DNA of 64,000 bases, from positions 335,001-399,000 of the forward strand of contig JAQJVL010000693.1 of the NCBI GenBank assembly GCA_035578905.1, in the 5' to 3' direction. Below the pieces are notes generated by a model. The model was not told the DNA's origin, did not search any database, and saw only the letters and a program-made list of their open reading frames with translations. Position 1 is the stretch's first letter. Every line of letters starts with the position of its first letter. Shown here piece after piece: positions 12,261-24,300 of the stretch. The DNA is from Stictocephala bisonia (lineage: Eukaryota > Arthropoda > Insecta > Hemiptera > Membracidae). The position numbers and the translations under genes are program-made.

Positions 12261-12900
12261 TCAGAGCAGCTTAAGGGAGGTTAGCAGCCAGGAGTCCGGA
12301 GACTATAGCTTGTTGGTCAGAAAGATGACGCTGGAGTTTCAATACAGGGAGTGGGGGTGTCATATAACAAAGACACCCTCACCTCTTCCCCAGTGCACCT
12401 TGGTGTTGGAGGAAAATTATTGGCCATTTTATTTATAGTAGCTTCAGAGGGGGATGGGGGTGGAAAGTAGGAGTCAGGAGACTGAGGCTTGTGCATTTGG
12501 TCGGCGACCCTGGTGTTTGACGACGGTGAATTGGAGTGCCAGGTGACTGCTAGTGACATCCCCACCCAAGTCGTTCTTACCTCCACCTCACCTGTACGCC
12601 TTGCCATAATAGGTAAGCCACCTACCAATATGAACGTAGCTCAAGGGTTGCTCGTAACCAGGAGTCAGGGGAATATAACGTATTTGAGCGAAGACGCTAG
12701 AGTTGGAAGACGAGGAGTGAGAGTGCTAGGTAACTAGGTGCTAGGTGAGAGGCTTTATCACCCAAGATGGCCTCACCTCATCCCTAGGTACCTTGGTATT
12801 TATACTAGCTGAAGAGGGAGCTGACAACCAAGAGTCAGGAGATTGTCTTCAATGGATTCAAATGGTGATTTTGGAGTTTGACGATGGGAAATGAGCCCTT
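12261..12900 (+). pseudogene. Decayed tandem copies 4-7 of the Ig1 exon
   Basis: Four more degenerate copies carry the GGAGTCAGG-like landmark at about 12291, 12471, 12661 and 12831, a spacing of 170-190 bp. The best preserved is copy 5 (12460-12612). It still reads LVFDDGELECQVTASD and PVRLA and ends at a good donor, ATAG|GTAAGCC. In the exon frame, however, it has TAG where the exon has CAG (Gln) and TGA where the exon has TGT (Cys). Copy 7 fades at about 12895. None retains the exon's first codons or its acceptor. Confidence 0.85.
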
Positions 12901-15890
12901 ACCTTCTCCTGGTGTTCCACGTCGCGAGAAGTGAATCGTACACTCTCATTATTAATCTCTATAAGAATAAAATTTTTATTACAATTTATAAATTACCTTA
13001 GTTTCCTTTTAAATTTTTTTAGTAATAATAAATCATTTAGTTCACTTACATAAGTAATTTTTAATTGACAACATTAATTTCAATTCTTCCATATAAGAAA
13101 CTAAAAATACTACATATATATCTATTATTAGTCTATGAATTAGAACATATTGGTATTGATTGCTTTCTATTTATATTCCAAATTGTATAAAATCCAAACA
13201 CAATAGAGCATCATTAGCTGAGGAAATTCACGCATTTACTCTACCATGCCACGAGAAAGTTCTCTCAAATATTCCAACTTAAGTTAAGACGGAATTGTAG
13301 TGCGCGATCACGTCTCGCTAACTGGTCTCATGACGACACGCAAGCACAGCTGTAATTGTAAGACGTACGGAATTACTGCGACAGCTGATTAGTGCTCTGT
13401 GTTGACGGATTGTTCGTTAATCCCATCCTGGAACACTTCGCGCGAAGTGGAGTGCCTTGTTGATTGTGATAACGATTATTCTCGAGAGCTCTCGCCCAAA
13501 TGGCTTCATTTTAACTCCTCTCAGGCGCGGAGTAGCGGAATTGCTCCTTTTTTAGCGAAATTGGAACTTAAATTCTATCACCTTTGCATTACAATAAATA
13601 ATGAATTTCTTTGAAATTTCAAATTATATATTAATAGTTGTTAGAAAATGAAATTTAATTTCATATTTGAATATTGTGTGATTGTTACTACCCTAAATGT
13701 TCGTATATGATCAAGCCGTAAGCTTATTTTCCTATTTAAAATCAGTAATTTAAAAGACTATAAACAGTTATGTTAAAATATTTTGATATTGCTCGTTGGG
13801 GCAATAAAATAGATCTTAAATGCAACAGGCATAACAGAAACTAATATTTAACATAGGAAATCATTCAGGTGGAGGGGTTTTATGAGAAAATTTCTTACAT
13901 GAAAAATAACTGGAATTACTTGGTTTGGTGAAAGAGTGAGAGACCTTTTTCTGAAAAAAAACGCACAAGTTTGAACGTAAAGGAAAACCAACTCATTAAA
14001 ATAGCATTGACTGTACTTCGCATAGCCCGATTGGGCTCATAAATGTAGAATAATAGTAATAAACCCTTACTTCCTCTAACTGTGAGATTTATCAATCATA
14101 TCTTTGTTTGGAAATTTATTTTAAAATATTTTTTTTAACTTCTAAAATGTATAGGGATGTAAAATGGTCACTACTTGTTGTATTTTGAAAGTAAGAGGAA
14201 TTTGGTTCTTTACCGGTTAGGGCCAGATGAAAGCGGAACCAGCCTCTTGGATCCTTTCTGTGAAAACATCCATGTAACTGTCTCTGATTGCAGATAAGTA
14301 CATCTGCATTTGACAGTAAATGTACGTACTTGACATTAGCATAACTACATTGGTTCCATGTAATACAGGACCACAACGGGCCAAAGAGGACCTCTTTCGT
14401 TCCACATAACATAACAATTCGTTCCCCTCACATTCCTCTGTCACCAACCATTTTACAATAAGGATCCCAGTCTGGCAGGTAAAACCATTTTCACCTCGCA
14501 TTTTGTACGATAGTAGTGAATATCACTTTTCTCCGGTGAATGATCCTTATAGGTTACTGATATACGTTATAAATTATGTTATACGTAAAAATGACGTTCG
14601 GATACGTAAAAATGTTCATAGGCAATATGTATGAATAGAATGGAACACGCATATTTATTGTGAGAAAATTAACTAAACAAAATCTACTATTAGTCATATT
14701 AATATATTATGTTTCATGTAATTTGATTAGTATTCTCATTATTCGTACTCCCCTAAACGAATGTTTCATTTTAACATATATGAATTACTATAGTAGACTA
14801 ATTGTCCCTTCAAAGGTTGTTTCATTTAGCAATAAGTTTAGCATTGTGTTACATATGTGCCCGCTCTATTAAAAGGCCCTCATACACTGACCCCTTTAAC
14901 ATCTTTCTAGAATCATGAGGGATTTTCTGAATGTACAATTGACAATACGTTCCTGTTCATACTTAATTGTGTAAATTAAATTAAAGGTGCTAATAGTAAA
15001 TAGTAAGACACACTTGCTATTAAAATATACGAAAACCTAATAACTATTTAATATATAGCATTAAATGTAGAAAGGATTAACGTATGAATTGTCGTATATT
15101 TAAATAAATAAAATCAGTAGGCCTCTGCCAAAGGAATGAAAGTCTACGTGGTTTGACGAGTCATTAGTATGGCCAGGATCTTAGGAATAACGAGTACCCT
15201 AAAGTGTAGTTCTCTATCCAAACTACCCCCCACCCTGACTAGAAAAAATTGTGACAAACTTCGAAGAGAAAAAAATAGATCCTTTGAGTCGCAATATTCC
15301 CTTTACTTTCATTTAAACAGCGAATCCTAGTTGACTTGCATTTCTCAGAAAAGCAGATCTGATAGTGATATGGGTGAGGTATTTTTTCTGCCTATCATTA
15401 TATTTTCTATACTAGACAACTTCAATATGGCTCCTACCGTACGTATGTGACCATATATAGAGATAGAGGCAACCAGATGAGTTCGTGGAAACAGCACTAC
15501 TCGCCAGTTCTAAAACATCAGTTTCTCATGTAGATCGTGAGTTATAGCCTACATCCAATGTCACATGAGGCACATAATGTTTGTGGAAAAACGATTCTCT
15601 CCACTTCTTGGCCATTGTTAAAGAGTTCGCCAAGAAAGCAAGATGGCGCAGGTATATTATGTGTCAGTTAATAAACCTTAGTTTAAACTACTTTTAGCGA
15701 ATTGTTCTACTTCAAATTAAACATACAACTTGATTTCAATATTTCCCAGTTCAGTAGTCAACCCATATCCATAGTCTCTTTGTATTCACATATTGGTTGA
15801 ATACATAGGTAAAATGTAGCTGAGTTTACCCACATAAACAAAAACCTAACAATCCAACCCAGAGTGTTTAGATAGTTGTTTTTGTTTCAG
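12901..15890. other. Rest of intron after Ig1 exon, nothing recognised
   Basis: AT-rich intron. Open frames at 13399-13614, 14116-14501 (minus) and 14660-14872 show no domain I recognise. The stretch 14160-14520 is less AT-rich and may be a repeat remnant. Confidence 0.4.
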
Positions 15891-16034
15891 TTGCGCCGCA
15901 GAGGCCACGCATTGAGTATCGAAGCAGCAATGTGGTGCCAGGTCAAAATGTCACCGTCAAGTCTGGAGACAAGGCTACAGTCAAGTGCCTCAGTCGCTAC
16001 GGCAACCCTCCGGCCACCCTCAAATGGTTTCTTG
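15891..16034 (+). CDS. Ig-superfamily adhesion protein, exon for first half of Ig domain 2
   Basis: The acceptor is TTTTTGTTTCAG and the donor CTTG|GTAAGT, a near-consensus site. The exon is 144 bp and symmetric in phase 1-1. Joined to the previous exon it reads V-A-P-Q-R-P-R-I-E-Y, then a basic/polar linker, then ATVKCLSRYGNPPATLKWFL. This is the A-to-C strand half of an Ig domain, with the B-strand cysteine (V-K-C) and the C-strand tryptophan (L-K-W-F). The N-P-P-A spacing is typical of the second domain in five-Ig Kirre/nephrin-type proteins. A sequon N-V-T lies in the linker, a possible glycosylation site. The other half of the domain is on the exon at 18558. Confidence 0.93.
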
Positions 16035-18557
16035 GTAAGTAAAAATACTCTAAATTCTATTCAGAGAAAGCTGTGAGTGATGATCCACCCACTGTTTGTT
16101 TGACGTAGGTGCTAGGCCGATTCACAGGCATTCATATGTCGATGCTGTGATGAACTGTCCTTTCTGCCTCAGCTTGGCTGACTTACTGCTGACTAGGGAT
16201 GCCAATAAATCAGTCTTGTTGTAAATCAAGGGTATACATATACGCCCTCTTCTTACTGATCAGCTCCCTTATGATAGCGACAGTCTAGGCGGAGCCTCAC
16301 TCTCAACTCTCACCGAAGAGCAATATGTAAGGACAATTAGGGTAAGCCTTAAGTTTTCATTTAGATATTTGATTTTCTTTTAGTAGCTTTTTCCCATTAT
16401 AATCACAATACTTTCACGCAGATCAATAAATAATGGTACAATCCTAAGTAACAAATTGGACCTAATCAATGGTATCAATTGTTGTTAAATGTTAAGCTAT
16501 TAAGCATGTCACTGATGTATTTGATGATACATAATAAAAACTGTATTGAAATGGTAGGGTAATATAATTTGTGTCGTTTATTTTTAACATTTTAACACAG
16601 TAATTTTTTTTAATATCCAGATTATTATTAAAAAGGCCATTATGTGTAATATAGATAAAAAATATCTATAAGCATATCTAGTATTGAGCAGTTGACAGTA
16701 AGCAAGTAATCTAAACTCAAATTTAGTTATGTAAGCAGATTGTTGATATTAAAAAAAAAAACAAAAAAAATGGTATTCTGCAAAGAAAAACGCATTAGTG
16801 TGCTCAGAAGTAAATTATTAAAAGAAGATTATTAATAAAAATGTTATTTTTGCTAAACGCAACTTCGTGTATTTATTTTACAAAAGTACGTTTTATAACT
16901 TCAAGGTAAATAAAAAAAAAAAAAAAATGATAAATGTCATCAACAACAGTTTTCTCCCATAAACCTGAATGTATATCAGTACAAGTGGTTCTAAGAAGAC
17001 ATTCTGGAGCTAAAAGCATCTTTGATTACCCACCAACAATCAGTGTAATACACATGCCAAGGTTATGTGTCAGACGTTCATCAGGGCACTAAAGTGTCAA
17101 GTAAATCAGGGAGTAAATACTTTTCTACGGCTTTTAACGTTATAAGATAAACTACTGATTGTACCGTTCCGTTAAAGTGGACAGATTGGACTACTAAAGT
17201 GATCCATTCCGTTAAACCTTTTAGTGTTTTAGTTTATTGTTTGAAGGTACTCTCAGTCACATTGAATGACAATGTGATCATGCCTGGACAAGAGGTCATA
17301 TTAATTGTTGCATACTGTATATATTAGTTAACTCTTATACAGATAATATATAGTTGATAGCACTGAGTTCAAACTGTTATACTATAGAACACTGGAGTGC
17401 TCCGTTGTTCTGTGTAGATTAATAGAACCGTTCCTATTAGACTCTACTGACGTGTATGGATTTAATATGGATCTAATAGTATATTGTATAATACCAAATT
17501 CTAATATTGACATAAAAATAATTACTGTGTGAATAAAGGAGGTTAAAAGTAATCTCGTACTAAATTTCTTTACTTTTTATTATTTTATTACGTGGCTTTA
17601 CAAAACTATTCATTCATCTATATTGTGATGTATATCTCGCTATCTATACACATCATATTTGTATTTAAATTGAGGCTTTTCATTGAAACCTACAGAAAAA
17701 AAAAAACATTTACCTTACAAATGAGATTGTGGTCTTGAGGACAAAGGCCAAGAGGAAGTGTGTCTATAAGGTTTATGGACAACAACCTAACCTATAAATG
17801 ATTCATGCAATTCGTAAATTATCAAATTCCAATTATGATAATAGTTTTACGTAGTAGTTAGAGAAAAGACATACCGAATGAAAATTGGACTAAGCATAAA
17901 TCCCAATTTTTTTCAATAAATTTAAATTGAATATGTGTACGAATTTATATTCATACTATGTTATAAGTTCTGATAATTATATGTGAACTTGTCCCTTCAC
18001 ATACATTTTATACAACGTTGTGTTACTTTTTTTTCAATTCATTGGGATATCACGTAAATTGGAATATACCAAATTGATGTCGATATTGGTGTTCGTGACA
18101 GCTTCTGGTGTTTAATAATCATGTGACGAGGCAAAACTGTTGTCTCTCTGTATTTATTGTATGTGTAAACTTAGGAAACATTTAAATACTACACTTTAGC
18201 CTCATTTAGATCTGATTGGTTTTTACTCGCCATCTACGTAATTTGGAGTATTTTACTAGGCAAACTTTAATTAAAGCTATACCCCAAACACATAAATCTA
18301 ATATGTTACCATTTTTAGACACATTTATGATTCAAAATAGTAGTATGTTTATTCAGTTTGGTGTGCATTATTTGAACAAATGAATCACAGACCAATGAAA
18401 ATGTTAGCGATTCTATGCATAATGTTGGAAGTTTTTCGTTACAATCAATCTATGAGTTTGAGTATTCAATGCAAACGTACTTAAATTTACTTTACAATTT
18501 AGAGTAAATCCAGTTTTTGACGTCTTTCATCAATTAACAGAGGTGTGTTTTGCGTAG
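16035..18557. other. Intron within Ig domain 2, nothing recognised
   Basis: A 2.5-kb AT-rich intron. The stretch 16110-16340 is less AT-rich but has no open frame. Poly-A runs at about 16750 and 16912 could be tails of old insertions. Confidence 0.5.
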
Positions 18558-18752
18558 GGGATGAGGAGCTGACCAACAAGAGCATCCAGAGTAACAGCCC
18601 CGAGGTGGACAATCCAAGGACCTGGGTTGCAGCCTCCGTCCTGGAGCTACGGCTGTCAAGGGAACACCACCGCGCCACCCTGCGGTGTGTGGCTGTACAC
18701 GAGTCTTACCCGACCAAGAGCCAGGGGGTTGACGTTCGACTAGACATCACCT
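18558..18752 (+). CDS. Ig-superfamily adhesion protein, exon for second half of Ig domain 2
   Basis: The exon starts after TTTTGCGTAG and ends at CACCT|GTAAGT; it is 195 bp, phase 1-1. It reads GDEELTNKSIQSNS, then DNPRTWVAASVLELRLSREH, then ATLRCVAVHESYPTKS, and finishes in a V-R-L-D-I-T strand. It supplies the F-strand cysteine (L-R-C-V-A) that pairs with the cysteine on the preceding exon. The intron therefore splits the domain just after the C-strand tryptophan. A sequon N-K-S is present. The acceptor has a weak pyrimidine tract, but the phase and the domain continuity leave little doubt. The following intron is about 24.9 kb. Confidence 0.93.
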
Positions 18753-19004
18753 GTAAGTCACTTTGTAGTTCACCTAATAACTACGGAAAATGTTAAAAAT
18801 AGGCAATTAATGGTCGAAATTTTGTTATACTGTAACTTTGTTTTTTATGCAAACATTTCTTAGTTATTTACCAAATAATTTTATTTAATAGCTTAGGAAA
18901 CTAATTATAAGGCATGATTGTCAACTTCAGCTCTCACAATGAAATGCACAATATTTGATGTCTTTTACATTTCACTAGAATGTAACCACCTTTCCACTTA
19001 TACA

Positions 19005-19480
19005 CTTAAAGCATTAACAACCCTCCCTTCAACCTATCTACACACAACGTTGATGGATCTCCAGCTAACCAAACGAAAGGCATCGATGGCCTCCCCACTA
19101 TGATGACGACTCTCCTACAAACCTACTCACTCACGTAAAACATTAACAACCCTCCCTTCCACCTATATACTATGATGATGATTCTCCCACAAACCTATAT
19201 ACGTATACCAATGACAACCCTCTCTTCCACCTATCCACTATGATGATGATTCTCTCACAACCCCACACGTAAAACATTTACAACCCTCCCTTTCACCTAT
19301 CCACTATGATGATGATTCTTCCACAAACCTACATACATACACCATTGACAACCCTCCCTTCCATGTTCAACGTAGATGATCCTCGCAATCACCCATTCAC
19401 AAACACGTTGACGATTCCCAAACACATAATATGTTGACGGTCCTTCAAATATCCTCAAGGAACTTATTGATAGAACTCTC
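19005..19480. repeat. About 65-bp imperfect tandem repeat, 5-6 copies
   Basis: Units containing ACAACCCTCCCTTCCACCTA and TATGATGATGATTCT recur with CAACCCTC at about 19019, 19147, 19215, 19279 and 19349. That gives spacings of about 64-70 bp, one of them doubled. The copies are diverged. It lies early in the 24.9-kb intron; the open frames across it are by-products. Confidence 0.75.
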
Positions 19481-21827
19481 ACTATCATGTCGAATGTCCC
19501 ACATACCCACACACGTAAAGAATTGACGAGCCTTCAAATCGCGTATTCACAAAGCACGCTGTGGGATCTCCGCCTCATTCCCACAAGAACAGTTCTCACC
19601 CAAGCACACACCTAATATTTTATATAACGTTGTCTTATCACTCCAAAGTACTGTCCAAACCCAGTCATGTACTTGAGCGAAACTCATGTTACCTAAAATA
19701 ATTGAAACAATGTTGAAAGGCTGGATATTTTTAATAGAGTATCACCGCAAACTTCCATAGTTAATTTAAAATAAATTATGAATTAAATGCTAATTTAATG
19801 TGTATAGTTAGTTATTGATAAAAATTAAAAATTCATAACAGGCGATTTGTGTATGTGGATTTTATTATTTACATTTCAGAATAATTCAAAACTTTTCAGT
19901 ATTTATACTGTACTATTTATTAGTTGGACTTTTTATTCATTGTTTGATAGTTGATGTTTTCACCACCTTGAAAGTTGTACTTTTTAACACGTAAATTTCA
20001 TTTTAAATAATGTTATTAAAGGAACATTTACATTTATTATAATCCATGCTTAGAATGGAGAGCATATTTGTGCATGAAGATTCATATGAAATTTATTTCA
20101 ATGTTGTGATAATATCATTAGGCTTGTTATGTTATTATTACATTCACAATTTATTCTGTATCCCTATTCTAGAATGAATTCAAAAATAGAGTACTATCAG
20201 AACCTAAATATTTTTGAGCTCCGACAATGTTCGAAGTTGTTCATGTCACATTACTTTTAAGGTGACAAACGTATTATGTGCTTTTTTTTATGTAATCTCA
20301 TAAATTGTTGTTACTATTATACTCTTGGTCCAGAACATGGTTTAAAAGTGGAGTACTTTTCTAATGCAAGCTTAAGTCTGTTAAGCTTAATACATTTTCA
20401 AAAATGTTTGAGTATGGGCCATCATGATAGATAACAAGATCAACATAATAAAAATAATATACTTCTCTAAATATCCTTGACTGACTTAGGTTCCATATTG
20501 GGTCTCCTTGCCATTCCTTTTCACGACTAAAACTATATGGTAGTAATAAATCATCAGGACCTATCGATGTAAAACATTAAAAGGCACTAATGTTGGCCGT
20601 CTAGACGATGGGAAGGAGATAGCTAACCGCTAAAGTAGGGAACAATGGAAGAGAAAGAGTCTCTGGCGTCCCCGCCCTACCTAGTCCACAATTTTGGACT
20701 TTGACTCCATCGAGGTAGATTTACTGGAAGATAATACTGAACCCTGATGGACTGGCCCAGCCTTACCTTTATTCCCCATTCACTTTACTCTACATGACCT
20801 ACGAGTCAAAAGCTAATTTAGTGAATGTTATAAAAAACATATGTGAATTTAATGCATAGTTACATCTGATAAATAAATAAATATATATTCTAAATTATCC
20901 AAATTTGTGTTCTTTATAACGTTCTTGAATACATTATTAACCAAAATACTTACAAACATTAATGTGCGAGGGGTTTTTCAATCATGAATCTTCATGTATC
21001 AAAAGTTGGATCGAAAGTCCAAAGTGGTTACGTCTGAGATGGTATGAGCCGAATATTTCGTATTCGTACGTTAAAGGGCGTCAGATACGTCATTATTGTG
21101 AAGAACTTTAGGGCTAAAGAAGTTGATCCGTGTAAAGTAGAGGACGGGAATATATGGTTATTATATTTATGTATATAGATATTGTGGGATCTATTTGAGT
21201 GGCTGGGTGGGGGGGGGCTCAAAGAGTCGTCAGTTATAAATCCAGTAATTGGAGGGATGGTAATTTATGGTAGTCATATACGTTCCTGTAGAGGACGGTA
21301 GGTAAATTGTTGTTTACATTGTTCAAGGAAAGTTTTGATATCCATCATCATATTTAGTAAACAGAGTAAAGAGGGAGTTTATGCACATATAATTTCACAA
21401 CTGTCTCAGTTCTAGAATCTTTTTTCCTTTATCATATTCATTATTTTGTAGTAATATTAAGAAATTAATCAGTAAAAGAAATATTTTTCAAATAAATTCA
21501 ACTGGTATATGACAACATTAATTGTTAGCTAAGATTCATATCTCGCAATCGTTCTGAGATTAAAGATACTAAATAATTTTAGCACTATTAGTAACAAATA
21601 AGGTATACTAGACCCTTATTTGGTTAAGTGTAAGAAAGAGCCATGAGGCCCTAACTTCGCCTTTTTGTAAATATAATTTTTTTTTCAAATAAAGAAATGT
21701 TCTATTATATTCTATTCAAGACCACACTAACACCACAGACCACACTATCTTCACCCTGGGAGTATGGGAGACTATTTTACAAGAGGTTTTTAGATTCTAT
21801 TTCGTTCGTTTGCAGATCTAGTGGTAA
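19481..21827. other. Intron, nothing recognised
   Basis: AT-rich intron. A moderately GC-rich stretch at about 20570-20810 has no open frame and no recognisable family, and may be a repeat remnant. Confidence 0.4.
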
Positions 21828-22135
21828 ATTGGACGGTAGCGTAGTTGGTTCAATTCCAGCTTTATGTGCTAAAGGTTGTCAGTTCGATCCCAATCAGAGT
21901 CAATACATCTTGAGAAGAATCAGCTGATAATCACCGGCTGTTCATTTGTCATTGGGCTATTAATTAATGACACTTTCTAAGGAATAGTCGGCCTTAGTTT
22001 GTAACAATGACTACATTCGCTCATCTACACTCATCACACTCATTCGAAATCCATATTCGCCCAAATCTTTACGATCGGCGTCTTATGAATGAATAAAAAA
22101 AAAAAAATAATAAAAATAAATAAATAAAAAAAACA
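21828..22135 (+). mobile_element. tRNA-derived SINE, apparently full length
   Basis: The head contains a good RNA polymerase III A box (TAGCGTAGTTGG, 21837-21848). A B box core (GTTCGATCC, 21882-21890) follows at tRNA-like spacing. After it come a tRNA-unrelated body (GAATAGTCGGCCTTAGTTTG and onward) and an A-rich tail with ATAA units at 22090-22135. Three shorter copies of the body occur in this window at 9167, 46460 and 61546, all on the same strand. SINEs of this kind are transcribed from the internal promoter and moved by a partner LINE. The tRNA of origin was not determined. Confidence 0.8.
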
Positions 22136-22939
22136 CTAAAAAACTGTACTTATTAAAAGTGATTGTCGTTTTACTGAATTTATGTGTGCAAATTAATTAT
22201 TTAATAAACCGCTTGTCTGAACATTGAGCGCTATCTTGAAGCTAAACAGCTTTTCTGCCAAATTGTTTTGGTAATAAAAAACAAGCTGATTCACAGTATC
22301 AAATTTAGCTCTGTGCAAACTTGATAATGAAAATTAGAGTAATTAAGTATTTCCTTTGAAACAAGGCAGTGAGAGCCTTAATATTCTTAATGAAAGCGAT
22401 TACTTTCCGCCCGAGATGGTGCTCGTCTTTAATGAGCCTTATTGAATATCGTTTACATTTTTATTGTTCATTTATTTTCCTTCTAGCCGTTCAAATTACC
22501 ATCTTCAGTCAGTAATAAAGACTTCAAAATTATTCTAATTTTTACAAGTCAATATTGGTCTTCAGTTAATTACATTGATAAATTGCCTAGGGCGGTTTCA
22601 AAGAAAGTACTTTTAAAAAGGTAAATATAATACATAAGGCATGTGCTTGAGAGTGAGTAATTTTCTTGTCAACATTGTTTTAACATACAAATATTGTAAA
22701 TCAGTATCATTTTAGATTCGTTAAAAAATACAAATAAATATATTCTACTGCTTACTCGTTTGTGTAAATCTCATTTTGGTATTTTTGGGTTAATGCCAAT
22801 TTTTTATATACTTGGACAATCTTATTTTTATTGTTTATTCACAGTAGTTAGTGGCGCTTCTTCCGCGATTCACCCAAATGTAGACGTTTTCGTTTGGTCA
22901 TGCAAAAAATAGCTTAATAATAATTTTTAATAATTTCTT

Positions 22940-24300
22940 TCTTTATTGTAATAAAACAATACACATTGTGTTAAAAACTTCATCTATAAAAATTAAGGTT
23001 ACAGTGATAATAATAGTAATAGATATATAACAAGAAACTGAACAATTAATGAAAGTAGATACTGTAACATAAAATAATGCGACTACCTGGGTCGAAGCTA
23101 GTGTGATAAAAAGAAAACGTATTTGATTATTGCGGCCCATCCGTAAAACGGTGGGCCATGAACTCCCCCATCGAGTAGAATGATCTCGAGATCAATAGCT
23201 GCTTGTGTTTTCTCTTAAACGTGGCTTTATCGGCTACAACTACTAAGCTGTTTGGGAGTCGGTTTAGCACCCTGACGCCAACCTGTGACGGCAGGTTATT
23301 AAAGGCGGATGTTCTATGTTGTTGCTGGCGATATGTGTCCCTACCCCTAGTATTGTAGTCATGGATATCTACACCTTGGGTGAGATTGCCACTGAAACGA
23401 CAGTAAACTGCCACCTCAAGTAAGTAGAGGGAGGGTAAAGTTAAAAGACCGAGCTCCCTAAACGCATCCCTACACGACTCTCTGTGCTTCAAACTCGCGA
23501 GAACTCTGACCGCTCTCTTTTGCAGTCGAAACACTCTTGGAAATCTAGAATCTGCACAGCTCCCCCACAGACGTAATCCGTAGGACAGATGTGGGTAAAT
23601 TATACCAAAGTAAGTCATTTTTAGAATTCCCAATGAGCAGAACTGAGCAAGGGATCGCAGGACATAGATACCCATCGACACCCTGGAGCAGACACTGTTG
23701 ACATGATTGTCCCAGGTCAAACCTCTATTAACTGGCATCCCTAAGAAACTAGTACAATCCACATCTTTCAAAAGAGTGTCATCTACCATAACGGACAGTG
23801 GCGTGTCAGCACCAAGTTGTCTTAGAAAGAAGTAGATAAAATTTGACTTAGTGCTGTTCGTCTGTAGATTTAATTGTTCAAAAAATTGAATGCACGAATT
23901 TAACTGGATATATGTATTGATTTCAAGTTCCTTTACCGATTTATTTTTTATACATATTGTCGTATCATCAGCGTACTGAATGTGCTTGCAGTGAGAAACT
24001 TAAATTATTTACGTAGATTATAAACAATGCTGGGCTAGGGATAGAGCCCTGTGGGACCCTCGGCCCACACTGATAGGTCGCGAGAGGCTGTTTGCAATCT
24101 GAACACGCTGACTGCGACCGGTGAGGTATGACTCCAGCCACTTGAGTGGGAGTCCACGGACCCCACCTGTCTCCAATACGCGCAATAGAGTGGCATGATC
24201 GACACAATCGAAGGCCTTCGAGAGAGCTCTTGATAACAAAACGTTCCTGTGCCTCCTACTTAGTTTTGTGCCAAACTGAGCCGAGTCTAAAAACATGTAC
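22940..24300 (-). pseudogene. Jockey-like non-LTR retrotransposon, 5'-truncated and frameshifted
   Basis: On the minus strand, 24296-24018 encodes an RT palm start (SKAFDCVDHATLLRVLE, WLESYLTGRSQRVQI). After a frame change comes GPRVPQGSIPSPALFIIYVN, and near 23962-23977 the catalytic QYADDTT block. A last frame, 23789-23127 (220 residues), holds the thumb and C-terminal region: CTSFLGMPVNRGLTWDNHV, LRLWGSCAD, RLQKRAVRVL, HDYNTRG and an FYSMGEF-like end. Several frameshifts separate these pieces, and the endonuclease, ORF1 and N-terminal RT parts are absent. The copy is dead. Its 3' end is about 22930-22960 within AT-rich DNA. Confidence 0.9.

Noticed and set aside
9809..12900. Functional mutually exclusive exon cluster like Dscam
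   Set aside because: Only the first copy is intact. Others lack the acceptor and first codons and carry stops or indels; copy 5 has TAG and TGA in the exon frame.
14116..14501. Overlapping minus-strand frames of 94-98 residues
   Set aside because: The two frames overlap in different phases and neither shows a recognisable domain; I cannot support a gene here.
21828..21900. Stand-alone tRNA gene
   Set aside because: A and B boxes are present, but they are followed by a SINE body and an A-rich tail, and the body recurs elsewhere.
23127..23789. A 220-residue host gene on the minus strand
   Set aside because: It is the C-terminal part of a jockey-like RT ORF (FLG, LRLWG, HDYNTRG blocks), with the YADD motif just upstream in a shifted frame.
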